DNA from: Chryseobacterium sp. LJ668
Lineage (GTDB): Bacteria; Bacteroidota; Bacteroidia; Flavobacteriales; Weeksellaceae
Direction of reading: 5' to 3'
Assembly (NCBI RefSeq): GCF_019613955.1
Contig: NZ_CP080443.1
Coordinates: forward strand, 186,001-250,000
Length of the DNA stretch: 64,000 nt
Of this stretch, positions 8,470-16,677 are shown one piece after another. The position numbers and the translations under genes are program-made. The notes beneath the pieces were generated by a model, which worked only from the letters and a program-made list of their open reading frames with translations, was not told the DNA's origin and ran no database searches. Each line of letters starts with the position of its first letter. Positions within the stretch are counted from its first letter, which is position 1.

Positions 8470-9156
8470 ATGATCTCGAAATTCATTTTTAACAACCAAT
8501 ATCTATTTGAAGAGCTTCCGGAGGGTGATAAAGACATGTTTACTCAAGTAATGCATCAAAAAAATTACCGAAAAGACGAAGCAATATTTACTGATGGTAC
8601 AATGCCCAATGGCGTTTTCTATTTGAAATCAGGTAAAGTAAAAAAATATAAGGTTGATAATGACGGTAGAGAACAGATCATTTATATCTACAATGCAGGA
8701 GAGTTTTTCGGATATTCGGCCATCTTAAGTGAAGAGTCTTATGGCGATACTACACAAACTCTTGAAAACTCTGTGATTTCTTTTATTTCAAAGGATGATT
8801 TCCTTTCTTTACTTACTAAATCCGCCGTATTTTCTAGGTTACTTTTAAAATGCCTGAGTCACGAGTTTAGTGTTATGGCAAATTTAATGACCGTTCTCTC
8901 TCAAAGAACTGTTCGGGAACGAGTAGCCTTAAGTCTGCTTATTTTGCATGATAAGTACAAAATAAACAGCTCAGATGATGCTACTGTGTTTATTACATTG
9001 TCCCGTTCCGATTTAGCCAATATGGCTGGTACCGCAAGTGAAACGTTGGCACGTATACTTCATGGTTTTAAACAGGAAAAACTAATTATGATGGAAGGAC
9101 GTAAAATACAATTATTAGATTTTAAATTGTTAACTCAAATAGCAAATCTCATGTAA
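8470..9156 (+). CDS. Crp/Fnr family transcriptional regulator
   Basis: A 228-aa protein. Residues ~10-125 form a cyclic-nucleotide-binding-like beta-roll (GVFYLKSGKVKKYKV, GEFFGYSAILSEESYG). Residues ~150-228 form a winged helix with the recognition helix in SRSDLANMAGTASETLARIL. The E-x3-R pair of this helix matches FNR/CRP contacts to a TGA half-site, in agreement with the TTGAT boxes next door. There is no N-terminal Cys cluster, so no Fe-S centre is likely; a different effector must be sensed. It is transcribed divergently from pckA and convergently with the YeeE/YedE cluster. Confidence 0.88.
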   Translation: MISKFIFNNQYLFEELPEGDKDMFTQVMHQKNYRKDEAIFTDGTMPNGVFYLKSGKVKKYKVDNDGREQIIYIYNAGEFFGYSAILSEESYGDTTQTLENSVISFISKDDFLSLLTKSAVFSRLLLKCLSHEFSVMANLMTVLSQRTVRERVALSLLILHDKYKINSSDDATVFITLSRSDLANMAGTASETLARILHGFKQEKLIMMEGRKIQLLDFKLLTQIANLM

Positions 9157-9186
9157 ATGACAGTAGTATTTAAGATACTAAAAAAA

Positions 9187-9615
9187 TTAATGCGGTAATT
9201 TTTCCCTTACATATCCATACACCCAAGTTCCAAAAATTGCACTCACCAAAGTGATGATTACTGCAAATGCACCTGTCCCGATTTGTGCAAAAAGAGGTCC
9301 CGGACATGCTCCTGTGATTGCCCAGCCAAAGCCAAAAATCAAACCACCATAAATTTGCCCTTTATTGAATTTTTTAGGAGCTATTGAAATGGTTTCTCCA
9401 TCAATGGTTTTTATCCTGAATTTTTTAATGAGTAAAACAGAAATCATTCCGATGACAACTGCGCTTCCGATAACGCCATACATATGAAAGGACTGCAGCC
9501 TGAACATCTCCTGAATTCTGAACCAACTGATAATTTCAGCTTTTACAAAAACAATTCCGAATAAAACACCCACGATGAGGAATTTTAAATTATCATACCA
9601 TTTTTCTTTTTTCAT
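9187..9615 (-). CDS. YeeE/YedE family protein (DUF6691-type half)
   Basis: A 142-aa membrane protein with about four helices. The signature Cys lies in FGWAITGACPGPLFAQIG, as in YeeE/YedE thiosulfate or sulfur transporters. It is about half the length of a full YeeE, and with the next gene it makes a split two-subunit transporter, as is common in Bacteroidetes. It lies 12 bp after the other half and is likely in one operon with the MBL-rhodanese gene. It probably moves a sulfur species across the inner membrane. Confidence 0.85.
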   Translation of the reverse strand: MKKEKWYDNLKFLIVGVLFGIVFVKAEIISWFRIQEMFRLQSFHMYGVIGSAVVIGMISVLLIKKFRIKTIDGETISIAPKKFNKGQIYGGLIFGFGWAITGACPGPLFAQIGTGAFAVIITLVSAIFGTWVYGYVREKLPH

Positions 9616-9627
9616 TATTAAATAAAT

Positions 9628-10191
9628 TTAGAGTGAAAGAATTATCGGCAAAATAACATTTGCCATGAAAAAACCACCGATCATAAAGCAGATCGTTGCT
9701 ATTAAGGATGGCCATTGAAGATTTGAAAGTCCCATGATGGCGTGTCCGCTTGTGCAACCTCCGGCATATCGTGTTCCGAAACCGACTAGAAATCCACCAG
9801 CGACCATCAGGATAAAGCCCTTAATTGTCAACAAACTTTCAAAATTCATCAGCTGTGTAGGAACAAGATTGCTGTAATCTGTGATTCCATAGGTTGCCAA
9901 TTCTGCTTTAAGTTTTGGATTAACAACAATGTCTCCCGGATTCACAAGAAAATAAGCGGCAATCATCCCTCCAAAGAAAATACCCATCACAAAAAATAAA
10001 TTCCAGGATTCTTTTTTCCAATCATATTTGAAAAAACTAACATTTGCGGGAATACACGCTGCACAAATGTGCCGTAATGATGAACTGATTCCGAAAGATT
10101 TATTTCCTAAAATCAGAAGTGTAGGAACCGTGAGTCCAATCAAAGGGCCAGCAACATACCATGGCCAAGGTTCTTTTATGATTTCTAACAT
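9628..10191 (-). CDS. YeeE/YedE family sulfur transporter half
   Basis: A 187-aa membrane protein with about five helices. The conserved Cys is in FGTRYAGGCTSGHAIMGLS, the hallmark of the YeeE/YedE sulfur-relay family. Another Cys pair appears in SLRHICAACIPANVSF near the N-terminal third. It starts 15 bp after the MBL-rhodanese stop. With the 142-aa half it likely forms a thiosulfate or persulfide-linked permease feeding the cytoplasmic rhodanese/persulfide dioxygenase. Confidence 0.88.
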   Translation of the reverse strand: MLEIIKEPWPWYVAGPLIGLTVPTLLILGNKSFGISSSLRHICAACIPANVSFFKYDWKKESWNLFFVMGIFFGGMIAAYFLVNPGDIVVNPKLKAELATYGITDYSNLVPTQLMNFESLLTIKGFILMVAGGFLVGFGTRYAGGCTSGHAIMGLSNLQWPSLIATICFMIGGFFMANVILPIILSL

Positions 10192-10206
10192 GAATTTTAT
10201 TTTTTA

Positions 10207-11628
10207 TTATTTAATTGAGTTTAAAACTTTTGTTTGACAAACAAAATCGCTTATGGGAACATCAGTCTGTGCGATTGCATTAAAGCCGCCTTCAATTTCA
10301 GTGAAATTTCTGAAACCTCTAGCCTGAAGAATACTTGCAGCCATCATACTTCGGTAACCGCCTGCGCAGTGAAGATAAAAATGTTCGCTCGGTTCAATAT
10401 GATTCATCCAATTATTGATGTACGCTAAAGGTTTACTGTAAGCATTATCTACATGTTCTGCTAAGTATTCACTGTCTTTTCTAACATCAATGACTGTCAC
10501 ATTTTTATCCCTGATTTCATCTTCAAATTGTTTGGCAGAAATACGATGAACCCTATCTATCTCCTTGCCTGTCTTTTTCCAGGAAGTGAAACCACCTTTC
10601 AGAAAACCTAAAATATGATCAAACCCTACTCTGCTTAATCGTGTAACCGTTTCTTCTTCATTATTTTCATCGGTAACCAGTAAAATCGGTTGTTTGACAT
10701 CAGCAATCAAAGCACCTACCCAAGGTGCAAAATCTCCGTCTAATCCAATGTTAATCGATTGAGGAATATAACCTTTTGCAAAATCGTCATTATTTCTGAC
10801 ATCAAGAATCAAAGCACCGAAAAATTCCACAGTTTCCTCAAATTCTTCGGGAGAAAGCGCATGAAGACCTTTAGATAAAACTTCATCAAAACTGTCATAC
10901 CCTTTTTTATTCATCGCAACATTCATCCCGAAATAGGCTGGTGGCGGAAGAAGACCTTCTGTAACCGCTTTTATAAAGCTTGTTTTGTCATTTTGATTCA
11001 GAGCATAATTGGTCTTCTTTTGATTTTCCAACGTATCAACTGTTTCTTTCTGCATATTTTTTCCGCAGGCAGAACCAGCTCCGTGGGCGGGATAAACAAT
11101 AATTTCATCATCCAAAGGCAGAATTTTTTGATATAAACTATCGTAAAGAAGTCCGGCAAGTTCTTCCTGAGTCATATGTGCAGCTTTCTGGGCCAAATCT
11201 GGACGACCAACATCACCTAAAAACAACGTATCTCCACTGAAAAGAGCTTTTTCATTTCCTTTTTCGTCGATTAATAAAAAGGAAGAGCTTTCCATCGTAT
11301 GTCCGGGCGTATGTAAAATTTTAATTTTTACTGCTCCAATTTCAAAAATCTGACTGTCTTCCGCTATAATCGCATCAAACTCAGGTTTTGCTGTTGGTCC
11401 GTACACAATCAGCGCACCTGTTTTTTTACTTAAATCAACGTGACCACTTACAAAATCTGCGTGAAAATGGGTCTCAAAAATGTATTTTAATTTCACTTTA
11501 TCTTTTTGTAGTCTCTCGATGTACGGCTGAGTTTCTCTTAATGGATCAATGATTGCAGCTTCGCCATCAGATACGATGTAGTATGCTCCTTGAGCCAAAC
11601 ATCCCGTATAAATTTGTTCTATTTTCAT
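10207..11628 (-). CDS. MBL-fold persulfide dioxygenase-like protein fused to two rhodanese domains
   Basis: A 473-aa protein. Residues 1-~240 form an ETHE1-like metallo-beta-lactamase domain with HFHADFVSGHVDL, HTPGHTMESSSF and FSGDTLFLGDVGRPD. Residues ~255-345 form a first rhodanese domain (ILDVRNNDDFAKGYIP) whose active loop LLVTDENNEEET has no Cys. Residues ~365-460 form a second rhodanese with an intact active Cys loop, LHCAGGYRS. The layout is that of CstB-type persulfide dioxygenase/sulfurtransferases, which oxidise glutathione or CoA persulfide to sulfite and thiosulfate. The neighbouring TauE/SafE could export sulfite. Confidence 0.9.
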   Translation of the reverse strand: MKIEQIYTGCLAQGAYYIVSDGEAAIIDPLRETQPYIERLQKDKVKLKYIFETHFHADFVSGHVDLSKKTGALIVYGPTAKPEFDAIIAEDSQIFEIGAVKIKILHTPGHTMESSSFLLIDEKGNEKALFSGDTLFLGDVGRPDLAQKAAHMTQEELAGLLYDSLYQKILPLDDEIIVYPAHGAGSACGKNMQKETVDTLENQKKTNYALNQNDKTSFIKAVTEGLLPPPAYFGMNVAMNKKGYDSFDEVLSKGLHALSPEEFEETVEFFGALILDVRNNDDFAKGYIPQSINIGLDGDFAPWVGALIADVKQPILLVTDENNEEETVTRLSRVGFDHILGFLKGGFTSWKKTGKEIDRVHRISAKQFEDEIRDKNVTVIDVRKDSEYLAEHVDNAYSKPLAYINNWMNHIEPSEHFYLHCAGGYRSMMAASILQARGFRNFTEIEGGFNAIAQTDVPISDFVCQTKVLNSIK

Positions 11629-11676
11629 TTTTTAATATTTTATTTATTACAAAGGTCCTTTTATAATTTTTATTCT

Positions 11677-11697
11677 ACAGCCACTTTAGTTACACAA
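11677..11697 (-). promoter_or_regulatory. Repeated operator-like motif, copy 1
   Basis: On the minus strand a 21-bp motif, TTGTGTAACTAAAGTGGCTG plus T, lies 49 bp upstream of the MBL-rhodanese start. It is identical at 19 of 21 positions to a motif at 12541-12561 upstream of TauE. The core GTAAC-N4-GTnGC is a weak dyad of Crp/Fnr size. The adjacent Crp/Fnr gene at 12620 is the obvious candidate to bind it. Confidence 0.6.
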
Positions 11698-11703
11698 CGT
11701 CTT

Positions 11704-12495
11704 TTAGAGAAAAAGTTCTTTAATAAGGATATAAATACCCATGATCAGAACAAACCATCCGAAGGCAGGCTTTAATTTTTTACCATCAATTTTCTTAGAT
11801 ATTTGTGAACCGATGATGATTCCCAGTATGGCGACTGCAGAAATGGTTGCCAATAAATGCCATTCAATTCTGACGCTATTCATTGATGAAAAAAATCCAA
11901 CAAGAGAATTTAACGAGATGATCACGAGAGAAGTTCCTATCGCCACTTTCATCGGTTTCCTCAATAGATTGACCAATGCCGGAATAATCATAAATCCACC
12001 TCCGGCTCCGACCAGACCTGTTAAAATTCCTACAACAGAACCTTCTCCAGCTACTAAAAGTGTATTGGTTTTAGCTGAATAATTTGTTGTTTTCATTACC
12101 GTGCTTTTATGAATCATTTTATAAGAAGCAACAATCATTAATCCAGCAAAAATCACCAGAATAAAAATATCTTTGGTAAACGTTAAACTTCCAATTTTAA
12201 AAACTTTATCAGGAAGTAAAAGAAGAAGAAAATTGCGGGTAAGGAAAATGGAAACAATTGATGGTATACCAAAAATAAAAGCAGTTCTAAGATGAACCAG
12301 CCCTTTTTTAAAATAAGAAAACGAGCCAACCATACTGGTTACTCCGACAATAAACAGAGAATATTCTGTTGCTAAAAAAACATCAATACCAAAGAAGTAA
12401 ACTAAAACTGGAACAGTGAGAATGCTCCCACCACCACCTATTAATCCCAATGAAATGCCTATAAAAACAGATGCTATGTATCCAAAAATTTCCAT
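11704..12495 (-). CDS. TauE/SafE family sulfite exporter
   Basis: A 263-aa inner-membrane protein with about eight helices. The family's repeated glycine-rich segments are present: ISLGLIGGGGSILTVPVLVY in the first half and LTGLVGAGGGFMIIPALVNL in the second. I chose the ATG at 12495; the longer open frame upstream adds a polar, Cys-containing tail not typical of the family and overlaps the operator-like motif. In this cluster it likely exports sulfite or another organic sulfonate made by the MBL-rhodanese protein. Confidence 0.9.
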   Translation of the reverse strand: MEIFGYIASVFIGISLGLIGGGGSILTVPVLVYFFGIDVFLATEYSLFIVGVTSMVGSFSYFKKGLVHLRTAFIFGIPSIVSIFLTRNFLLLLLPDKVFKIGSLTFTKDIFILVIFAGLMIVASYKMIHKSTVMKTTNYSAKTNTLLVAGEGSVVGILTGLVGAGGGFMIIPALVNLLRKPMKVAIGTSLVIISLNSLVGFFSSMNSVRIEWHLLATISAVAILGIIIGSQISKKIDGKKLKPAFGWFVLIMGIYILIKELFL

Positions 12496-12540
12496 TTTTT
12501 CAATTTTATAATACAAAAATCGAAATACTGGTCTATTTGC

Positions 12541-12561
12541 ACAGCTACTTTTGTTACACAA
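12541..12561 (-). promoter_or_regulatory. Repeated operator-like motif, copy 2
   Basis: A minus-strand 21-bp motif (TTGTGTAACAAAAGTAGCTG plus T) lies 46 bp before the TauE/SafE start. It differs at only two positions from the copy at 11677-11697. The near-equal spacing to both start codons supports a regulatory site over chance. Confidence 0.6.
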
Positions 12562-12619
12562 CAAAAATTAATGAGTCATAATTTTTAGCAAGTTGTTAGA
12601 ATGAAGTTTGATGAAATTT

Positions 12620-13252
12620 TTAGATAGAATCTGAAAGCGTGATTTTATTTCTTCCCAACTTTAGTTTGCCTGAATCTTCCAATTGTTTCAGAAGTCTTGA
12701 GACTACTACTCTAGCTGTCCCAAGCTCATTGGCAAGTTGCTCGTGTGTCGTGATAATTGTTTTGGATTGAGACATTTCAGATTTTATATTGAGTAAATTC
12801 AATAACCTTTCGTCCACTTTTTTGAATGCAATAGCATTGATGATATCGAGTAATTCTTCGAAACGTTTATGATAGAGCCTGAAAATGTAATCCAGCCATT
12901 CGGGATATTCTTTGATAAAAAGAAAAACTTTCTCCATTGGCAAAAATAGAATTTCAGTGTCTTCTTCTACTTCAGCTTTTACAATGCTTTTTTCATTGTG
13001 CATTCCACCAAGGAAGGACATGATACAGCTTTCACCAGCTTTGATGTAGTATAATAAAATTTCTCTACCATCTTCCTCGGTACGGATTACCTTTATTAAG
13101 CCTTTCATCACAATCGGTATCGAGCGTATGGACGCATTTTCATCCAGAATGATATCTCCTTCGTGGTAGATTTTCCTAACTCCGTTTTGATTAAGTTGAT
13201 CGATTAAATCCGAAGAAGAACTGAACTCAGAAGATAAAGCAGTATTATTCAT
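12620..13252 (-). CDS. Crp/Fnr family regulator of the sulfur cluster
   Basis: A 210-aa regulator with an N-terminal effector beta-roll (VMKGLIKVIRTEEDGREILL, AGESCIMSFLGGM) and a C-terminal winged helix (THEQLANELGTARVVVSRLL). A Cys sits in the effector domain at the ESCIMSF position, which is the usual place of a sensing Cys in Bacteroidetes persulfide-linked Crp proteins; that is inference. It is the first gene of the minus-strand sulfur cluster, 124 bp before TauE. The repeated motifs upstream of TauE and MBL-rhodanese are likely its targets. Confidence 0.87.
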   Translation of the reverse strand: MNNTALSSEFSSSSDLIDQLNQNGVRKIYHEGDIILDENASIRSIPIVMKGLIKVIRTEEDGREILLYYIKAGESCIMSFLGGMHNEKSIVKAEVEEDTEILFLPMEKVFLFIKEYPEWLDYIFRLYHKRFEELLDIINAIAFKKVDERLLNLLNIKSEMSQSKTIITTHEQLANELGTARVVVSRLLKQLEDSGKLKLGRNKITLSDSI

Positions 13253-13503
13253 TTCTAATAATGTTTTACCAATATACGACTAATTAGGAACACATCATTA
13301 CAATCTTCCTCTAACATCAGGTACTAAAGGACTTTACAGTTCTTCACAGCAATAGTACAGAAATAATCATTATGTATCATTAACTCCAAAAGCCAACTAA
13401 TCAACTGCTGAGGCTATTATAAATCTATTTATTCATTACTCACACATCATGTTTTAGATATCAATTAAACATTTATCAAAATCAACCGATAAAAAGGCAG
13501 CTA
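13253..13503. other. Intergenic spacer, possible left side of the mobile element
   Basis: This 250-bp A/T-rich stretch separates the chromosomal sulfur cluster from the ssb side of the conjugative element. No tRNA, clear direct repeat or integrase was seen. One element end may lie here, but its partner is outside the window or unrecognised, so no att site is called. Confidence 0.4.
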
Positions 13504-13728
13504 ATGTATAGCGGCCAGCCTGTTCTTTTGCCAGCCAAAAGACTACGGCATAAACGGTTTCCTCCCTTAAGGTACCCTCCAATTATTCCGTTTCCTTTTG
13601 GCTTTTCCCTTTGCCCGCTAAGATTATCTGCTTTCTTTTTTCCGGTTTTTCTTTTGAAAAATATTCAGCGAAGCCCTAGGGGCTTTCATAGAAAGGACGG
13701 TGAAGAGATGGTGAACAAATCAAAATAA
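13504..13728 (+). other. G+C-richer structured leader upstream of ssb
   Basis: This 225-bp segment is clearly richer in G+C than its surroundings. It contains the repeated word GCCAGCC and a small hairpin (AAGCCC-TAG-GGGCTT at 13671-13685). It is open in one frame (74 codons), but the product is proline/phenylalanine-rich low-complexity text with no domain, so I do not call it a gene. Its position just before ssb suggests a leader, regulatory RNA or replication/transfer-related site of the conjugative element. Confidence 0.45.
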
Positions 13729-13749
13729 ACAATCTTACAAACGACGATT

Positions 13750-14160
13750 ATGAACATTATCGGAAGACTGACAAAGGATGCGGAAGTACGCAACTTGTCC
13801 AATCAAAAGCAGGTAGTTAATTTCTCAATTGCTACAAATGACAACTATCGCAACAAAAAAGGCGAACGAATCGAACAGACTACCTTCTTTGACTGCGCCT
13901 ATTGGATCTCTCCGAAAGTTGCTGACTTTTTAACGAAGGGCACTTTGGTAGAATTAAGCGGAAGAGCTTACCCATCAGCATGGATAGGAAAAGATGGTGA
14001 ACCTCATGCAGGCTTGAATTTCCATACTTCGCAAATTAAGGTACACAGCAGTAGCAAAATAATTCAACCGAATACTGCCGAATCAACGAAGTCAGATAAA
14101 AAAGGAACATCAAAATCTCAGTCAAATAACAGCGATAAGGATGATGACCTACCCTTTTAA
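13750..14160 (+). CDS. ssb: Single-stranded DNA-binding protein
   Basis: A 136-aa OB-fold SSB. The start MNIIGRLTKDAEVRNL, the core NKKGERIEQTTFFDCAYW and the acidic C-terminal tip DKDDDLPF are typical; the DLPF end binds partner proteins. The tail is shorter than in chromosomal SSB, as in plasmid and ICE copies. It leads a three-gene forward group with the DUF932 and RadC-like genes that conjugative elements of this lineage often carry. It probably coats transferred single strands. Confidence 0.93.
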   Translation: MNIIGRLTKDAEVRNLSNQKQVVNFSIATNDNYRNKKGERIEQTTFFDCAYWISPKVADFLTKGTLVELSGRAYPSAWIGKDGEPHAGLNFHTSQIKVHSSSKIIQPNTAESTKSDKKGTSKSQSNNSDKDDDLPF

Positions 14161-14199
14161 TAGTACCAAATTATTTTTAAATATCTAAACAATTTTATC

Positions 14200-15273
14200 A
14201 TGGCACACCAATTAAACTTCAATAGCAGGACGGGAAAATATTCATTTTTCAGCGTGAAGGAAAAAGCATGGCACAATTTGGGGCAAATCGTAGAAGATTA
14301 CCCGAAAAGCGAAGAAGCAATACAATTTGCAGGTCTTGATTACGAAGTGGCAAAATCACCACTTTTTACCAAAGGCTCTGGAATTATAGAAAATGACGAT
14401 AGTATCGAAATGATGAATTCCGAATTGGAAGTTCCCAATTATTTCGCCAACATCAGAACAGATAATAACACTGTTTTGGGAGTAGTTGGAAGAGACTACC
14501 AAATCGTACAAAACCGTGAAGCCTTTTCGTTTTTTGACTCTATTGTTGGTGGTGGAAACGGAATTTTATACGAGACCGCAGGAGCTTTGGGAAATGGGGA
14601 ACGTATTTTTATCACGGCTAAACTACCCGATTACATCAGAGTTGGAAACGGTGACGATATAACAGAAAAATATATTTTCCTTACAACCTCCCACGAAGGA
14701 AGCGGAAGTATTACCGCCGCTTTTACTCCAATCCGTATTGTTTGTCAAAACACTTTAAATGCATCATTGAGAAATATGAGTAATGTAATAAGAATCCGAC
14801 ATACAGCAGGAGCAAAACAGCGTTTGGATGATGCCCATAAAATAATGGGATTAGCAAATAACTTGAGCAAGGAATTGGAAACCATTTTTAATCATTGGGC
14901 AAAAATAAAAGTCAAAGATGATCAAATTAAAAAACTCATTCAATTGGCTTTATGTCCTAATAAAGAAACGTTAGATCATTTGCTTAAAGGAAATTCTGAC
15001 GAACTGTCAACCATGTTTAAGAATTCAGTTAACGATGCTTTTATGTATGCGATGATCAGTGATACCCAACAAATGGAAACCACAAAAGGAACTTTGTTTG
15101 GAGTTTATAATGCTGTCATAGGTTATTATCAAAATGTAAAGAACTATAAAAATGATGAAGCCAAATTACAGTCTATTGTATTGGGTGGTACTGCACAATT
15201 AAAATCTCAAAAGGCTTTTGATCTTTGCGAAAGGTTTGCCCATCAAGGTGCTGAACCAATTTTTATGAACTGA
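14200..15273 (+). CDS. DUF932 domain-containing protein
   Basis: A 357-aa protein of the phage/plasmid-like DUF932 (TIGR03299) family. Landmarks are KEKAWHNLGQIVEDYPKSEE near the N-terminus, VVGRDYQIVQNREAFSFFDS in the first third, and FTPIRIVCQNTLNASL in the centre. The biochemical function is unknown. The gene is a standard passenger between ssb and radC-like genes in Bacteroidetes conjugative elements and is likely involved in establishment or replication of transferred DNA. It lies 39 bp after ssb. Confidence 0.88.
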   Translation: MAHQLNFNSRTGKYSFFSVKEKAWHNLGQIVEDYPKSEEAIQFAGLDYEVAKSPLFTKGSGIIENDDSIEMMNSELEVPNYFANIRTDNNTVLGVVGRDYQIVQNREAFSFFDSIVGGGNGILYETAGALGNGERIFITAKLPDYIRVGNGDDITEKYIFLTTSHEGSGSITAAFTPIRIVCQNTLNASLRNMSNVIRIRHTAGAKQRLDDAHKIMGLANNLSKELETIFNHWAKIKVKDDQIKKLIQLALCPNKETLDHLLKGNSDELSTMFKNSVNDAFMYAMISDTQQMETTKGTLFGVYNAVIGYYQNVKNYKNDEAKLQSIVLGGTAQLKSQKAFDLCERFAHQGAEPIFMN

Positions 15274-15340
15274 TTTTTTGAATTCTATTTAAATTTTTAG
15301 TACGGGAAATTTAAGTCTCTGCCGTACAAGAGCAACCATT

Positions 15341-15784
15341 ATGAAATTCAATATTGTTAACGAAATAAAATTAAGCTATTCAAGAAAGGGAAATTCTGAG
15401 AAATTTATTTCTACTTCAAGTGATGCAGTAGATGTTTTCAGACAGCATTTTGACAAAAACGAAATGGACTACAGAGAATCATTTTTCGCCTTGTATGTAA
15501 ATCAGGCTCACAGAGTTTTAGGAATACGGAAAATTTCTGAATCAGGAATTTGTTCTACCATCGTTGATGTCCGGATTATTATGCAGGCTGCACTTTTATG
15601 TAATGCAACCGGTATTATATTGGCTCATAATCATCCGTCAGGAAATTTAAAACCTTCTGAAGATGATCTGAAAGTCACGCAGAAAATTAAAGAAGCTTCA
15701 AAATTTTTAGACATTCAGTTGCTGGATCATTGTATATTGACATCAACGCATTATATATCATTTGCAGACGATGGACATTTGTAA
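15341..15784 (+). CDS. RadC-like JAB domain protein
   Basis: A 147-aa protein made of the C-terminal RadC/MPN domain only. The JAMM metal site is visible as ILAHNHPSGNLKPSEDD, and the upstream glutamate position is in FFALYVNQAHRVLG. It lacks the N-terminal HhH part of chromosomal RadC. Such short copies are common on plasmids and ICEs next to DUF932 genes. A protease or DNA-linked role is assumed from the fold; no activity is proven. Confidence 0.9.
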   Translation: MKFNIVNEIKLSYSRKGNSEKFISTSSDAVDVFRQHFDKNEMDYRESFFALYVNQAHRVLGIRKISESGICSTIVDVRIIMQAALLCNATGIILAHNHPSGNLKPSEDDLKVTQKIKEASKFLDIQLLDHCILTSTHYISFADDGHL

Positions 15785-16319
15785 TAATTATAAAACAAAT
15801 GTAAACGGTAATTTAAAAGTTGCCGTTTTATTTTGTGGCGAAAAGACAATTCCTTCCGAAGGTCGGAACCGTCTTTTCGCTAATGTACAGAAATAACCCA
15901 TTGATTGCCCAGCGACGTACAGCACTGTCAATAAGTTATAGCAATTTTATAGAAAGTTCTTACTTGTTTTGATTTCAAATCAAAAACATTGAAAATTTGG
16001 AGCAACTCTCAGTTGTTACGAAGACAGCATTACGTTATTATAACCGTTAAAAAATTATTGATATGCGAGTGTTAGTACATAATTCGGTGTGTTGATTAAC
16101 TATTACAAAATATCAAATCTACTTTTTTTTAAGTGAAAAAAATGATATCACGAAAAATTTTCACAATTTAAACAATGTAATCGATTACTTAAAATTCGTT
16201 TACCCTTCAAATCCTTTATCAGTAAGCATTATTAAAAAAAATAGAATATTTCACACATATTATCTCTTTGTATTGAAATATTTATTATTTTTGACTCACA
16301 TTAATCAAAAATTATTTTT
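15785..16319. other. Intergenic region with palindromes
   Basis: This 535-bp gap holds the hairpin at 15838-15880, a 19-bp palindrome at 15967-15985 (TTTTGATTT-C-AAATCAAAA, FNR-like with one extra base in the spacer) and a 12-bp palindrome GTAATCGATTAC at 16177-16188. A TATTTTTG element at 16286-16293 matches the -7 consensus for the next gene. I see no coding sequence here. Confidence 0.5.
15838..15880 (+). terminator. Long hairpin after radC-like gene
   Basis: A 10-bp perfect stem (GCGAAAAGAC and its complement GTCTTTTCGC) encloses 23 nt that can form a further CCTTC/GAAGG hairpin. It lies 54 bp after the RadC-like stop. It lacks a strong T-tract, so it may be a terminator or a structured RNA end. 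Confidence 0.45.
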
Positions 16320-16604
16320 ATGAAAAAATTACTATTCGCGGCAGTTTTGTTTGCTGGTACAACTTTAGGATTTGCTAAAGAAAATGTAGAAAAAAATTCA
16401 GAACTTACAGTATCAGTACAAAATGTAGATAAAGCTGATCAATCAGCTTTAGGAAATTGGGGATGTACGGCTACAGCTTATCTTTATAATGAAGAGACAG
16501 AAGAGTATGAAGAATATCGTTCATTTTCTATCTGTTGCTATGACACACCCGAAGCAGCATGTAATGCCGCTTCAAATGAATTAAACGATCAAATAAATCC
16601 TTAA
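16320..16604 (+). CDS. Small secreted Cys-containing peptide
   Basis: A 94-aa protein with a clear signal peptide (MKKLLFAAVLFAGTTLGFAK) and a mature part of about 75 residues containing four Cys: one in GNWGCTATAYLY, two adjacent in FSICCYD and one in EAACNAAS. The middle is strongly acidic (NEETEEYEEY). It lies in the conjugative element between radC-like and tra genes, upstream of two GLPGLI genes and separated from them by a strong hairpin. I know no function; a secreted disulfide-bonded peptide or toxin-like effector is possible. Confidence 0.72.
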   Translation: MKKLLFAAVLFAGTTLGFAKENVEKNSELTVSVQNVDKADQSALGNWGCTATAYLYNEETEEYEEYRSFSICCYDTPEAACNAASNELNDQINP

Positions 16605-16620
16605 TTTTAAAAAAATTACA

Positions 16621-16652
16621 AATGGGCTTTTCTTATGTAAGAAAAGCCCATT
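16621..16652 (+). terminator. Strong hairpin between peptide and GLPGLI genes
   Basis: A perfect 15-bp stem (AATGGGCTTTTCTTA, loop TG, complement) is followed by ATTTTTG. It sits 16 bp after the peptide stop and 26 bp before the first GLPGLI start. It may end most transcripts after the peptide and let some read into the GLPGLI genes. Confidence 0.8.
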
Positions 16653-16677
16653 ATTTTTGTTTAAGTAAAATCTAACA

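Noticed and set aside
13504..13728. 74-codon protein MYSGQ...
   Set aside because: Text is low-complexity Pro/Phe/Arg with no signal or domain; I treat the segment as non-coding.
16177..16188. 12-bp palindrome GTAATCGATTAC
   Set aside because: Short A/T-rich palindrome without a partner copy; chance occurrence is likely.
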